Source: CAZGQY01 sp964528035 (lineage in GTDB: Bacteria > Pseudomonadota > Gammaproteobacteria > Methylococcales > UBA1147). Taken from it: DNA of 10,835 nt. The position numbers were made by a program, and so were the translations under genes. The notes under the pieces were generated by a model, which saw nothing but the letters and a program-made list of their open reading frames with translations, made no database searches and was not told the origin of the DNA. The stretch is from positions 1 to 10,835 of the forward strand of contig CAZGQY010000146.1 in assembly GCA_964528035.1 (NCBI GenBank), read 5' to 3'. This document shows, in pieces, positions 1-7,403 of this stretch; the first letter of the stretch is position 1, and each line of letters starts with the position of its first letter.

Positions 1-77
1 ATGCGCCTGTTGCTACGCCTTGAAGACAAACAATAATCCTGCGTCAATCTTTCGTATATTATTGAATCCTCGCTCCT
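1..77 (-). repeat. Left copy of inverted repeat, truncated by window start
   Basis: Read on the - strand, this stretch matches 10733-10809 at 72 of 77 positions without gaps; base x pairs with base 10810-x. The mismatches are at 29, 55, 64, 65 and 67, and similarity ends abruptly after 77. The first 19 bases are one arm of the hairpin seen complete at 10794-10834, so the copy must continue to the left of the window. It ends 65 bases before truA and lies where related genomes usually carry the end of fimV and the fimV-truA spacer. I do not recognise the repeat family. It reads like a dispersed intergenic element, but only two copies are visible here. Confidence 0.9.
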
Positions 78-142
78 TACTGTTAAGCATATTAAATTGA
101 TGAGATATTTGACTTTTTTCCAGTTCGGCAAAGGATTGATCT

Positions 143-961
143 GTGACTGAACAGTCGAGAATTGCGCTGGGAATTGAATATGATGGCCGTTCATTTTCGG
201 GCTGGCAAATGCAAACCAATCGCCGTACGGTGCAGAAGGTTATAGAGCAGGCGGTGTCGTTGGTTGCCAATGAATCGATACGGGTTGTTTGTGCGGGCCG
301 GACAGATGCCGGAGTACATGCAATCGAGCAGGTTGTGCATTTTGATACCCAGGCACGGCGAGAAATTCATGCCTGGGTTCTGGGGAGTAACAGCAATCTT
401 CCCCGGGATGTCAGGGTTTTATGGGCTCGCCAGGTCGATAGTCAGTTTAATGCTCGTTCATCAGCTATTGCCCGATATTATCGCTATGTTATTCTGAATC
501 GGCGGACTCAGTCTGCGCTGTATAGAGACTTAGTCACGTGGTGTTACGCGCCGCTTGACCTACAGCGAATGATTCAGGCTTCCGGGTATTTGCTTGGAGA
601 ACATGATTTTTCGTCCTATCGTGCGAAACATTGTCAATCAAACAGCCCAATTCGAATAATGCATATTATCAATCTGAGTCGGGAAAAGGATCGGGTGATT
701 ATGGACGTTGTTGGCAATGCATTTTTACATCATATGGTGCGTAATATTGCCGGTGTTTTAATGGAAATTGGCTGTGGAAAAAGAGAACCCTTTTGGGCTA
801 AAGAAGTGCTTGATGCTCGTGATCGTGCGGTCGCCGGTGTGACTGCGCCGCCGCACGGGCTTTACCTGGGTGGAGTCTATTATCCGAAATCGATGGGAAT
901 AAAAAAACATCCAATTTTTAATACTTTGCCTGTGAACGTAAAAAGGATTGAGGCTATTTGA
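143..961 (+). CDS. truA: tRNA pseudouridine(38-40) synthase TruA
   Basis: TruA isomerises uridines 38, 39 and 40 in the anticodon arm of many tRNAs to pseudouridine. The 272-residue product begins with the family's IEYDGRSFSGWQ segment (residues 11-22). It carries the catalytic motif AGRTDAGVHA at 51-60, with Asp55 as the expected nucleophile, and the C-terminal HHMVRNIAG block near 200. Length is normal for the family. The start is GTG at 143, preceded by AAAGGA at 130-135 with 7-base spacing; no better ATG exists upstream. The stop TGA overlaps the likely trpF start. It heads the truA-trpF-trpB-trpA-accD run. Only 65 bases separate it from the inverted repeat, and fimV, the usual upstream neighbour in Pseudomonas-like genomes, is not in the window. 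Confidence 0.97.
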   Translation: MTEQSRIALGIEYDGRSFSGWQMQTNRRTVQKVIEQAVSLVANESIRVVCAGRTDAGVHAIEQVVHFDTQARREIHAWVLGSNSNLPRDVRVLWARQVDSQFNARSSAIARYYRYVILNRRTQSALYRDLVTWCYAPLDLQRMIQASGYLLGEHDFSSYRAKHCQSNSPIRIMHIINLSREKDRVIMDVVGNAFLHHMVRNIAGVLMEIGCGKREPFWAKEVLDARDRAVAGVTAPPHGLYLGGVYYPKSMGIKKHPIFNTLPVNVKRIEAI

Positions 962-1617
962 TTGTGAATAAGTGTTCCTACCAGGGTCGAACTCGGGTTA
1001 AAATCTGCGGTTTCACTCGTGTTGATGATGCTGTACAGGCTGCGCATTTGGGCGTAGATGCGATTGGCTTGGTATTTTTTCCACCGAGTTCAAGAAATGT
1101 AGATACAACTATGGCCTGTGATATTGTGGCGCAATTGCCCGTGTTTGTTTCGGTTGTTGCTTTGTTCGTCGACGAATCAGCGAGCCGAATTGATGAGGTT
1201 CTTGATGCAGTACGAATTGATTTGATTCAGTTCCATGGTGCTGAGTCGCCTGTTACCTGTCGACAGTTTGGCGTCCCGTATATGAAAGCGCTGCAAATGG
1301 GTGACGGCATCGATGTGAAGCGTATTGCAGATCAGTATTCAGACGCCAGGGGATTGTTACTGGACGCCTTTCATGCAGATGAGAAGGGTGGCACAGGTCA
1401 GTGTTTTGACTGGAGTCGGGTTCCCAAACAGTGTGATTTACCGATTATTCTGGCGGGTGGTTTGGATTCGTCAAACGTAAAGGACGCGTTGAGAATTGCC
1501 AAACCTTATGCTGTTGATGTAAGCAGCGGGGTAGAAATAAGCAAAGGCATTAAGGATAAAAGTATAATGTCTGAATTTATTAATGAGGTACAAAAGTTTG
1601 ACCATACAAGAAAATAA
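958..1617 (+). CDS. trpF: Phosphoribosylanthranilate isomerase TrpF
   Basis: TrpF carries out the Amadori rearrangement of N-(5-phosphoribosyl)anthranilate to CdRP in cytoplasmic tryptophan synthesis. The (beta/alpha)8-barrel signatures are present: VKICGF at 14-19 with the catalytic Cys17, QFHGAES at 91-97, LLLDAF at 133-138 with the catalytic Asp136, and LAGGLD at 165-170. The 219-residue length is slightly long for a monofunctional TrpF because of the N-terminus. The start is uncertain. TTG at 958 overlaps the truA stop by four bases and has AAGGA 10 bases upstream. GTG at 964 has GAGG (950-953) 10 bases upstream and gives a more usual length. There is no in-frame ATG near the conserved N-terminus. 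The gene overlaps trpB, which implies translational coupling. Confidence 0.96.
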   Translation: MIVNKCSYQGRTRVKICGFTRVDDAVQAAHLGVDAIGLVFFPPSSRNVDTTMACDIVAQLPVFVSVVALFVDESASRIDEVLDAVRIDLIQFHGAESPVTCRQFGVPYMKALQMGDGIDVKRIADQYSDARGLLLDAFHADEKGGTGQCFDWSRVPKQCDLPIILAGGLDSSNVKDALRIAKPYAVDVSSGVEISKGIKDKSIMSEFINEVQKFDHTRK

Positions 1618-2821
1618 TTCAAGTAGTCCCTATTGTTTGCCGGATGAAAAAGGGCACTTTGGCCCATATGGAGGGGTGTTCGTTGCTGAAACACTGATGC
1701 TTCCGATCAAGGAGTTGACCGAAGCCTATAACCGCTATATGACAGATCCGGAGTTCGTGGCCGAGCTTGATGCTGATCTTCATCACTATGTTGGTCGCCC
1801 GTCGCCGATTTATCATGCGGAACGCTGGAGTCAGGAGCTGGGTGGAGCGCAGATCTTTTTGAAGCGGGAGGATTTAAACCATACCGGCGCTCATAAAGTG
1901 AATAACACAGTGGGTCAGGGTTTGCTGGCAAAACGAATGTGTAAGCAAAGGATTATTGCCGAAACAGGGGCGGGGCAACACGGCGTAGCGACGGCTACGG
2001 TTGCTGCGCGTATGGGTTTGGAGTGTGTGGTTTATATGGGGGCAAAGGATATAGAGCGGCAGGCTCAGAATGTTTACCGTATGAAGTTATTGGGGGCGAA
2101 AGTTGAGTCTGTTGAATCGGGTTCGAAGACTTTAAAAGACGCTTTGAACGAAGCTTTAAGAGATTGGGTTACTAACGTTGATGATACTTTTTACATCATT
2201 GGTACGGTAGCAGGTCCACACCCATATCCTGCGATGGTTAGAGATTTTCAGGCGGTAATCGGTCGCGAAGCTCGACAGCAGATGCTGGAAATGACAGGTC
2301 GGTTACCGGATGCATTGATTGCGTGTGTGGGGGGTGGTTCAAACGCAATTGGCCTGTTTCATCCCTTTCTACAAGATTCGTCGGTAAAAATGGTTGGTGT
2401 TGAGGCTGCCGGTGAAGGCATAGAAACCGGGCGTCATTCGGCTCCGCTTTGTGTTGGTAAACCGGGTGTTCTGCATGGCAATCGAACCTATCTTATGGAG
2501 GATGAAGACGGCGGAATTATGGAGGCGCACTCGATATCCGCAGGTCTGGATTATCCAGGAGTTGGGCCGGAGCATTCATGGCTTAAGGATTCCGGACGGG
2601 CCGAATACGTGAATATCACCGACCAGGAAGCATTACAGGGCTTTCATGCATTAACCCGCATGGAAGGGATCATACCCGCTCTGGAATCCAGTCATGCTCT
2701 GGCTTATGCAATGAAGCTGGCCCCTCAAATGAAAAAAGAGCAGTCGATTGTGGTTAATTTATCCGGGCGGGGTGATAAAGATATGCATACGGTTGCAGAA
2801 ATTGAGGGGATAGAGCTGTGA
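1598..2821 (+). CDS. trpB: Tryptophan synthase beta chain TrpB
   Basis: TrpB is the PLP-dependent subunit that condenses indole, channelled from TrpA, with serine to give tryptophan. Conserved parts are in order: GPYGGVFVAETL near the N-terminus; HTGAHKVNN at 95-103 with the PLP lysine Lys100; AETGAGQHGVA at 121-131 including the catalytic Glu122; the phosphate-binding GGGSNA at 245-250; and NLSGRGDKD near 387-395 with the Ser that contacts the pyridine ring. I prefer the TTG start at 1598 because GAGGT (1585-1589) lies 8 bases before it. An in-frame ATG at 1583 would add five residues but has no ribosome-binding site. With TTG the product is 407 residues, usual for TrpB, and the overlap with trpF is 20 bases. 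The stop overlaps the trpA GTG as GTGA. Confidence 0.97.
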   Translation: MTIQENNSSSPYCLPDEKGHFGPYGGVFVAETLMLPIKELTEAYNRYMTDPEFVAELDADLHHYVGRPSPIYHAERWSQELGGAQIFLKREDLNHTGAHKVNNTVGQGLLAKRMCKQRIIAETGAGQHGVATATVAARMGLECVVYMGAKDIERQAQNVYRMKLLGAKVESVESGSKTLKDALNEALRDWVTNVDDTFYIIGTVAGPHPYPAMVRDFQAVIGREARQQMLEMTGRLPDALIACVGGGSNAIGLFHPFLQDSSVKMVGVEAAGEGIETGRHSAPLCVGKPGVLHGNRTYLMEDEDGGIMEAHSISAGLDYPGVGPEHSWLKDSGRAEYVNITDQEALQGFHALTRMEGIIPALESSHALAYAMKLAPQMKKEQSIVVNLSGRGDKDMHTVAEIEGIEL

Positions 2822-3627
2822 GCCGCCTTTCGTCGAAATTTTCAGAACTCTCCGCGGCTAACAGGAAGGCGCTTATCCCATTTATTACTGCGGGTGATCC
2901 ATCACCGGAATTTACCGTACCAACCATGCATGCGATGGTGGAGGCGGGGGCCGACGTGATTGAACTCGGGGTGCCATTTTCGGATCCAATGGCTGATGGG
3001 CCGGTTATCCAGCGGGCAAGCGAACGCGCTTTGCTTAAACAGGTTAACCTGCGACGTGTATTGGAAATGGCTAAATCATTTCGCGGCAAAAATCAAAGTA
3101 CTCCGGTTGTATTGATGGGTTATTTGAATCCCATCGAATGCATGGGGTACAAGAAATTTGTGTCGGCAGCTGTGGATTCAGGTGTTGATGGTGTTTTGAC
3201 CGTTGATATGCCACCCGAAGAAGCCGCAGAGCTCGGTGGGTTGCTGTCTGATACAGAAATTGACCCAATATTTTTGTTGGCACCCAACAGTACTGAAGAG
3301 CGAATACGTAAAGTGAGTGAGCTTGGGCGTGGCTTCTTGTATTATGTATCCTTAAAAGGGGTAACCGGGGCGGCACACCTGGATATGTTGAGTGTTAAAA
3401 ACAAGCTTGCTCAGATTAAGACAATTACTAATCTACCGGTTGGCGTTGGTTTTGGGGTGAAAAATGCAGAAATTGCTGCGGCGCTGGCGGATGTGTCGGA
3501 TGCAGTAGTAGTGGGTAGTGCCCTGATTAGTCAGATTGAATCCAGTTTGGATAAACCGGAGCAGGAGATTCGGGAAAATATTGTGGATTTGTTGGAAAGA
3601 ATGCGAACGGCGATGGATGCCAAATAA
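2818..3627 (+). CDS. trpA: Tryptophan synthase alpha chain TrpA
   Basis: TrpA cleaves indole-3-glycerol phosphate to indole and glyceraldehyde 3-phosphate in the alpha2beta2 tryptophan synthase complex. The two catalytic acids sit at the same numbers as in the enteric enzyme: Glu49 in VIELGVPFSD and Asp60 in PMADGP. The loop GVTGA (181-185) and the phosphate-binding VGFGVKN (210-216) are intact. At 269 residues it has the usual length. The GTG start at 2818 overlaps the trpB stop by four bases and is preceded by GAGGGGA (2804-2810) at 7-base spacing, a strong site that fits coupled, roughly equal synthesis of both subunits. accD follows after 18 bases. Confidence 0.97.
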   Translation: MSRLSSKFSELSAANRKALIPFITAGDPSPEFTVPTMHAMVEAGADVIELGVPFSDPMADGPVIQRASERALLKQVNLRRVLEMAKSFRGKNQSTPVVLMGYLNPIECMGYKKFVSAAVDSGVDGVLTVDMPPEEAAELGGLLSDTEIDPIFLLAPNSTEERIRKVSELGRGFLYYVSLKGVTGAAHLDMLSVKNKLAQIKTITNLPVGVGFGVKNAEIAAALADVSDAVVVGSALISQIESSLDKPEQEIRENIVDLLERMRTAMDAK

Positions 3628-3645
3628 ACAAACGGTGTTTCACTT

Positions 3646-4593
3646 ATGAGTTGGTTTCAGAATTTAGTTCCATCAAAAATACGTACAAATGGTTCGAGTA
3701 AGGGGGCTGTTCCTGAAGGACTGTGGAATAAATGCCAGGATTGTGATGCCATCTTGTACAAAGCTGAGCTTGAACGTAATTTCGATGTGTGTCCGAAATG
3801 TGGTCACCATATGCGCATTGCTGGTCGCAAGCGCTTACATATATTTTTGGATCCGGAAAATCGCATTGAGATTGGAGAGGAACTTAAACCCACCGATCCA
3901 TTAAAATTCAAAGACAGCAAGAAATATAAAGATCGTATTGGTCAGGCACAAAAAAAAACCGGCGAGAAAGATGCACTGGTTGTAGTAGCCGGACAATTAA
4001 AAGGACGCGATATAGTTGCTGCTGCTTTCAGTTTTGAATTTATGGGTGGTTCAATGGGCTCGGTGGTGGGTGAAAGGTTCGTTCGTGGAGCGACAATTTC
4101 TCTGCAACGTCGAATTCCATTTGTTGTGTTTACGGCCAGTGGTGGAGCAAGAATGCAGGAATCGTTGTTGTCTTTGTTCCAGATGGCTAAAACCAGTGCG
4201 GTTCTGACCAAATTATCGGATGCTGGAATACCTTTTCTACCTGTTATGACTGATCCTACCATGGGGGGGGTATCGGCGAGTTTAGCGATGTTAGGGGATA
4301 TTAACATAGCAGAACCGGATGCATTGATTGGTTTCGCCGGTCCCAGAGTAATCGAACAAACCGTTCGCGAAAAATTACCGGATGGTTTTCAGCGCAGTGA
4401 ATTTTTGCAAGACCATGGCACCATCGATATTATTGTGGATCGTCGTGAAATGCGCGACAGGGTTTTCGAGGTATTAGGGTTGTTGTCTCCTGAGCAGCAA
4501 TCAGATTCTGTGCCGGGAGTAGTGTCGAAGCAGGCCGCGCAGCCAAATACGCAGAGTTCATCTTCGGAGGCTGGAGAGCTTGGTCCAGAATAA
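3646..4593 (+). CDS. accD: Acetyl-CoA carboxylase carboxyltransferase subunit beta AccD
   Basis: AccD is the zinc-binding beta subunit of the carboxyltransferase that, with AccA, moves CO2 from carboxy-biotin on AccB to acetyl-CoA, making malonyl-CoA for fatty acid synthesis. A C4 zinc ribbon is formed by Cys30, Cys33, Cys49 and Cys52. The carboxyltransferase core shows GGSMGSVVGERF (133-144), SGGARMQES (164-172), DPTMGGVSAS (202-211) and GFAGPRVIEQT (228-238). The last 25-30 of 315 residues are a Ser/Gln-rich, non-conserved tail. The ATG start is followed by the typical MSWF N-terminus; the upstream site is weak. The gene has an A9 run (3950-3958) and a G8 run (4263-4270), both in frame as given. 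It probably shares transcription with the trp genes. Confidence 0.97.
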   Translation: MSWFQNLVPSKIRTNGSSKGAVPEGLWNKCQDCDAILYKAELERNFDVCPKCGHHMRIAGRKRLHIFLDPENRIEIGEELKPTDPLKFKDSKKYKDRIGQAQKKTGEKDALVVVAGQLKGRDIVAAAFSFEFMGGSMGSVVGERFVRGATISLQRRIPFVVFTASGGARMQESLLSLFQMAKTSAVLTKLSDAGIPFLPVMTDPTMGGVSASLAMLGDINIAEPDALIGFAGPRVIEQTVREKLPDGFQRSEFLQDHGTIDIIVDRREMRDRVFEVLGLLSPEQQSDSVPGVVSKQAAQPNTQSSSSEAGELGPE

Positions 4594-4642
4594 TTTGCTT
4601 ACCAGAGAAAATGTTTTAAGGTTATTTTTAGCCCGAAATGAA

Positions 4643-4660
4643 TGCGTTAAAGTTAACGCA
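4643..4660. promoter_or_regulatory. 18-bp perfect palindrome, possible operator
   Basis: TGCGTTAA-AG-TTAACGCA has perfect 8-bp arms around a 2-bp centre, 49 bases after the accD stop. As RNA it could form a 7-bp stem with a 4-nt loop, but no T run follows on the + strand, so it does not look like an intrinsic terminator. The shape is that of a site for a dimeric helix-turn-helix repressor. I cannot assign a regulator. Confidence 0.35.
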
Positions 4661-4713
4661 GGGGGTAGTTAGTGTTCATCGCTGAGAGTTAAGGAAGATT
4701 CTCCTGGAAATTC

Positions 4714-4743
4714 TTGATAGACATTTATTTTTTAAGATTTTAT
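4714..4743 (+). promoter_or_regulatory. Weak candidate promoter ahead of folC
   Basis: TTGATA (4714-4719, five of six -35 bases) is followed after 18 bases by TTTTAT (4738-4743, four of six -10 bases) in an AT-rich tract. It would give a leader of about 150 bases before folC. The -10 match is poor and AT-rich DNA yields such pairs by chance. It is listed only because folC lies 307 bases from accD and probably needs its own promoter. Confidence 0.2.
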
Positions 4744-4900
4744 GTCTGTTGAGCAGGGTAATCAGGGTGTGGTTGTCAGTTAAATAGTAGTTTGTTCGAA
4801 CGGAGTTTCAGTGTTTCGTCAGTACAATCTGGACGGAGTACCCGTTTCGTTGTGCAGACTTTGTATAGAGAAATATTTCACGACTGTCGTTAAAGTTTAG

Positions 4901-6226
4901 ATGCGTTTTGAAAAACTCAGTGAGTGGCTTACATGGCAGGAGTCATTTCACCCCAGAGCCATAGATTTAGGTCTTTCGCGTGTTCGCAAAGTCTTTCATG
5001 CGCTTGCTCATGACTACAGGCAACCGTTTACGATCACCGTTGCGGGTACCAATGGAAAAGGTTCGTGCATTGCTTTTCTGGCCTCGATTCTTAGATCTCA
5101 GGGATATACAGTAGGTGCTTATACCTCACCACATTTGCTTAGATATAATGAGCGTATTCAGATTGATGGCGAATCTGTAACCGACAGGTGTATTTGTGAG
5201 GCGTTTTCGCGAGTTGATGCGGCCAGAAAAAATGTTTCCCTGACTTACTTTGAGTTTGGAACTCTGGCTGCACTGGATATTTTCGCACGTTCAAAAATTG
5301 ATATTCAGTTATTGGAAGTCGGGTTGGGCGGACGATTGGATGCTGTAAATATTGTGGATGCAAATGCGGCGTTGATTACCTGCATAGAAATTGATCATGT
5401 TGATTGGTTGGGAGAATCCAGGGAAGCGATAGGATTAGAAAAAGCCGGTGTGTTACGATCCCATGTCGCTGCTGTATTGGGTGAGAAAACCCCCCCGAAG
5501 TCATTGTTGCAGTATGCTACAGATAATCATGTGCCCGTCTCCAGATTTCAACAGGATTTTTATTATGAGCGTCATACAGACGCCTGGAATTGGGTTTGTA
5601 AAACTCATCGATACCAGAACTTACCGTTTCCTGCGCTACAAGGTGAACATCAATTCCAAAATGCATCAGCGGTTCTGCAGGTGTTGTCGTTAGTTTCTGA
5701 AGAGTGTCCTGTTTCAGAATCAGCGATCAGGCAGGGTTTGGGCTCGGTTTCACTCTCGGGACGTTATCAATACCTTCGAGGTAAGCCGTCCGTATTACTC
5801 GATGTTGCACATAATCCACAGTCCGCAGCTTCATTGGCGACCTATGTTGCTGAAAGACACAAAAATCGCTCAATACATGCGATATTTTCGATTATGACAG
5901 ACAAGGATATTTATGGTGTCGTGAATAATATGAAAAGTGTGGTGTCTCATTGGTATGTTGCCACCCTGGATATTTCACGTTGCGCTGAGGAAGGCGAAAT
6001 TATAGAGGTATTTGATGAGAGTGGAGTTCAATCTTATTCAACAGGATTTGTTAATAGTTATGCAGCATTTAAAGAAGCTGAAAAACAGGGGAACGATGAG
6101 AGTATAATTTTAGTATTCGGCTCATTTTTCCTTGTGGCAGAATTTTTAAGATATAAAGAGCGATGCATCGGTATGGATGAACTTGCAGAATTCACTGCAT
6201 ATCAGGTCGATTATGGAAACAGCTAA
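4901..6226 (+). CDS. folC: Bifunctional dihydrofolate/tetrahydrofolate synthase-polyglutamylase FolC
   Basis: FolC adds glutamate to dihydropteroate, making dihydrofolate, and then extends the polyglutamate tail of reduced folates, using ATP. It belongs to the Mur ligase family. The P-loop is GTNGKGS at 49-55, followed by TSPHLLRYNERI (75-86), EVGLGGRLDA (139-148), HVDWLG (166-171) with the conserved nearby Lys181, LSGRYQ (285-290) and the C-terminal-domain DVAHNP (301-306). At 441 residues it is slightly longer than the E. coli enzyme. The ATG at 4901 directly follows an in-frame TAG, so it is the earliest possible start; its ribosome-binding site is weak. The downstream gene starts 12 bases after its stop, so the two are probably cotranscribed. 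Confidence 0.96.
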   Translation: MRFEKLSEWLTWQESFHPRAIDLGLSRVRKVFHALAHDYRQPFTITVAGTNGKGSCIAFLASILRSQGYTVGAYTSPHLLRYNERIQIDGESVTDRCICEAFSRVDAARKNVSLTYFEFGTLAALDIFARSKIDIQLLEVGLGGRLDAVNIVDANAALITCIEIDHVDWLGESREAIGLEKAGVLRSHVAAVLGEKTPPKSLLQYATDNHVPVSRFQQDFYYERHTDAWNWVCKTHRYQNLPFPALQGEHQFQNASAVLQVLSLVSEECPVSESAIRQGLGSVSLSGRYQYLRGKPSVLLDVAHNPQSAASLATYVAERHKNRSIHAIFSIMTDKDIYGVVNNMKSVVSHWYVATLDISRCAEEGEIIEVFDESGVQSYSTGFVNSYAAFKEAEKQGNDESIILVFGSFFLVAEFLRYKERCIGMDELAEFTAYQVDYGNS

Positions 6227-6238
6227 AGAAAGTAAATT

Positions 6239-6748
6239 ATGGATCCAATTTTAAAACAACGCTTAACGGGTGCCATTGTAATTTCATCCTTAGCGGTCAT
6301 TTTCGTGCCCATGTTGTTTGACGATCCGATCGTGGTCGATGACGGGGCTGTGATAGAGATCCCGCAGTTACCGGAGGAAGTCAATGTCGCCGTCGAGCCC
6401 ATTTCGGAAATATTGGTTGATACGATTGACGAAAAACAAAATGCGCTGCAAAGTGAAAAGACAATTGCTACTATTGCGGAAAAGCCGAGCGACTCCGAGA
6501 ATAAGCAGGCAATGATCTCGTGGCTTATTCAAGTCGGGAGCTTTAGCAATAGAGACAATGCGAACGGGCTGGTTGAAAAGTTGAAGAAAGCAGAATTTGC
6601 AGCCTTTGTAGAGACGACAACAGAACAGGGAAAAGATTTTTTCAGGGTACGTGTGGGCCCGGCGCTGGATCGACAACGAGCTGAGCAGCAAAGAAAAGAG
6701 ATTGAGCAGAAATTCGATGTTAAATCGATCATAATCAGTTCTCCCTGA
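6239..6748 (+). CDS. dedD: DedD-like SPOR-domain cell division protein
   Basis: The 169-residue product has a short cytoplasmic start (MDPILKQRL), one membrane segment at about 10-27, an acidic, Pro/Val/Glu-rich linker of about 65 residues, and a C-terminal SPOR domain from about residue 94. The domain shows WLIQVGSFSNRDNA at its start and FFRVRVGP towards its end. SPOR domains bind glycan strands lacking stem peptides at the division septum, and DedD is a bitopic inner-membrane divisome accessory protein with this layout. Position between folC and cvpA is that of dedD in enterics and of the SPOR gene in Pseudomonas. The symbol rests on architecture and position, since the linker is not conserved. 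Confidence 0.88.
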   Translation: MDPILKQRLTGAIVISSLAVIFVPMLFDDPIVVDDGAVIEIPQLPEEVNVAVEPISEILVDTIDEKQNALQSEKTIATIAEKPSDSENKQAMISWLIQVGSFSNRDNANGLVEKLKKAEFAAFVETTTEQGKDFFRVRVGPALDRQRAEQQRKEIEQKFDVKSIIISSP

Positions 6749-6882
6749 ACCTATACAGAATGTAATTCTCAAAACCCTGCTGTGGACATCGTCGGACTGT
6801 TTTTCTGTTCCCGGACAATCTCTCAGGAATGTGGTTTATGTTCACTATGGTGTAAATATCCTTAGACTTGAGGTAATGAATT

Positions 6883-7374
6883 TTGATTTGGATAGACTAT
6901 GCTATTTTGGGGTTGATTGGGATTTCGGCAGTGATTGGTTTGATTCGAGGGTTTATTACAGAAGCGTTTTCATTGTGTACCTGGGCGGTTGCGTTTTGGG
7001 TGGGCTTAAGTTTTAGCAGAGAATTTTCGGTTTATCTGAGTTCTCTTATTGCAGAACCGTCCGGAAGGATAGCGGTGTCATTTTTGATATTGTTTATTTT
7101 AACTTTGATTGTCGGTAGTCTGGTGCGGTTTTTGTTGGGGCAATTAGTGGTATCCACTGGTTTGACGGGGTCTGATCGCTTTGCCGGATTAATATTTGGC
7201 ATTGCGCGGGGTGTCATGGTTGTTGCGGTACTGGTCTTATTGGCAGGACTTACTCCTATACCGGAAGATCATTGGTGGAAGGAATCGAAATTGATTGCTC
7301 CGTTTCAATCGGTGGCGTTGTGGTTGCATGAGCAACTTCCGTCTGGTGTGGCAGGAATTGTCACGTACAAATAA
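6883..7374 (+). CDS. cvpA: CvpA family inner-membrane protein
   Basis: The 163-residue hydrophobic product begins MIWIDYAILGLIG and continues with SLCTWAVAFWVG, both close to E. coli CvpA, a membrane protein needed for colicin V production and envelope stress tolerance. Four membrane segments are visible at about 4-21, 27-47, 62-83 and 98-118. GQLVVSTGLTGSDR between the third and fourth is the conserved cytoplasmic loop. The start is TTG at 6883: GAGG at 6870-6873 lies 9 bases upstream, an in-frame TGA at 6877 excludes any earlier start, and the N-terminus aligns with CvpA. The ATG at 6876 is in another frame. purF follows after 29 bases, the classical cvpA-purF pair. The 134-base gap before it shows no terminator or PurR-like palindrome that I can see. 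Confidence 0.94.
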   Translation: MIWIDYAILGLIGISAVIGLIRGFITEAFSLCTWAVAFWVGLSFSREFSVYLSSLIAEPSGRIAVSFLILFILTLIVGSLVRFLLGQLVVSTGLTGSDRFAGLIFGIARGVMVVAVLVLLAGLTPIPEDHWWKESKLIAPFQSVALWLHEQLPSGVAGIVTYK

Positions 7375-7403
7375 CTCGACAATGGGGTCGTTCAGAAATT
7401 CTC

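Larger units (their letters stand above)
4594..4900 (+). other. 307-base spacer between accD and folC, no gene found
   Basis: This is the longest non-coding stretch in the window. It has no convincing ORF: the only short ATG frame (4742-4783, 13 codons before the stop) lacks a ribosome-binding site. There is no GC stem followed by a T run, so I see no intrinsic terminator for accD. It holds the perfect palindrome at 4643-4660, an AT-rich segment at 4720-4745 with a weak promoter-like pair, and a small AGACAT/ATGTCT inverted repeat (4719-4724 and 4742-4747). In many relatives accD and folC are close together, so the spacer may hold the promoter for the folC group. Confidence 0.6.

Noticed and set aside
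62..110. A promoter for truA between the repeat and the gene.
   Set aside because: TTGAAT (62-67) has no -10 partner at proper spacing; other pairs in this AT-rich stretch are no better than chance.
13..270. An 85-codon - strand ORF covering the left repeat and the start of truA.
   Set aside because: Most of it is antisense to truA, it shows no family features, and its shared end with the right copy is the repeat.
3942..4307. A 121-codon - strand ORF inside accD.
   Set aside because: It is a shadow of conserved AccD sequence with no ribosome-binding site or recognisable motif.
4742..4783. A 13-codon ORF in the accD-folC spacer as a leader peptide.
   Set aside because: There is no ribosome-binding site, no runs of a regulatory amino acid, and no attenuator-like stems.
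6749..6882. A PurR operator or terminator in the dedD-cvpA gap.
   Set aside because: No ACGCAAACGTTTGCGT-like palindrome and no stem followed by a T run was found.
6831..7016. A 61-codon + strand ORF overlapping the start of cvpA, with ATG at 6831 and another at 6876 after GAGG.
   Set aside because: The cvpA frame from TTG 6883 matches the CvpA family from its first residues, and the GAGG spacing suits that start.
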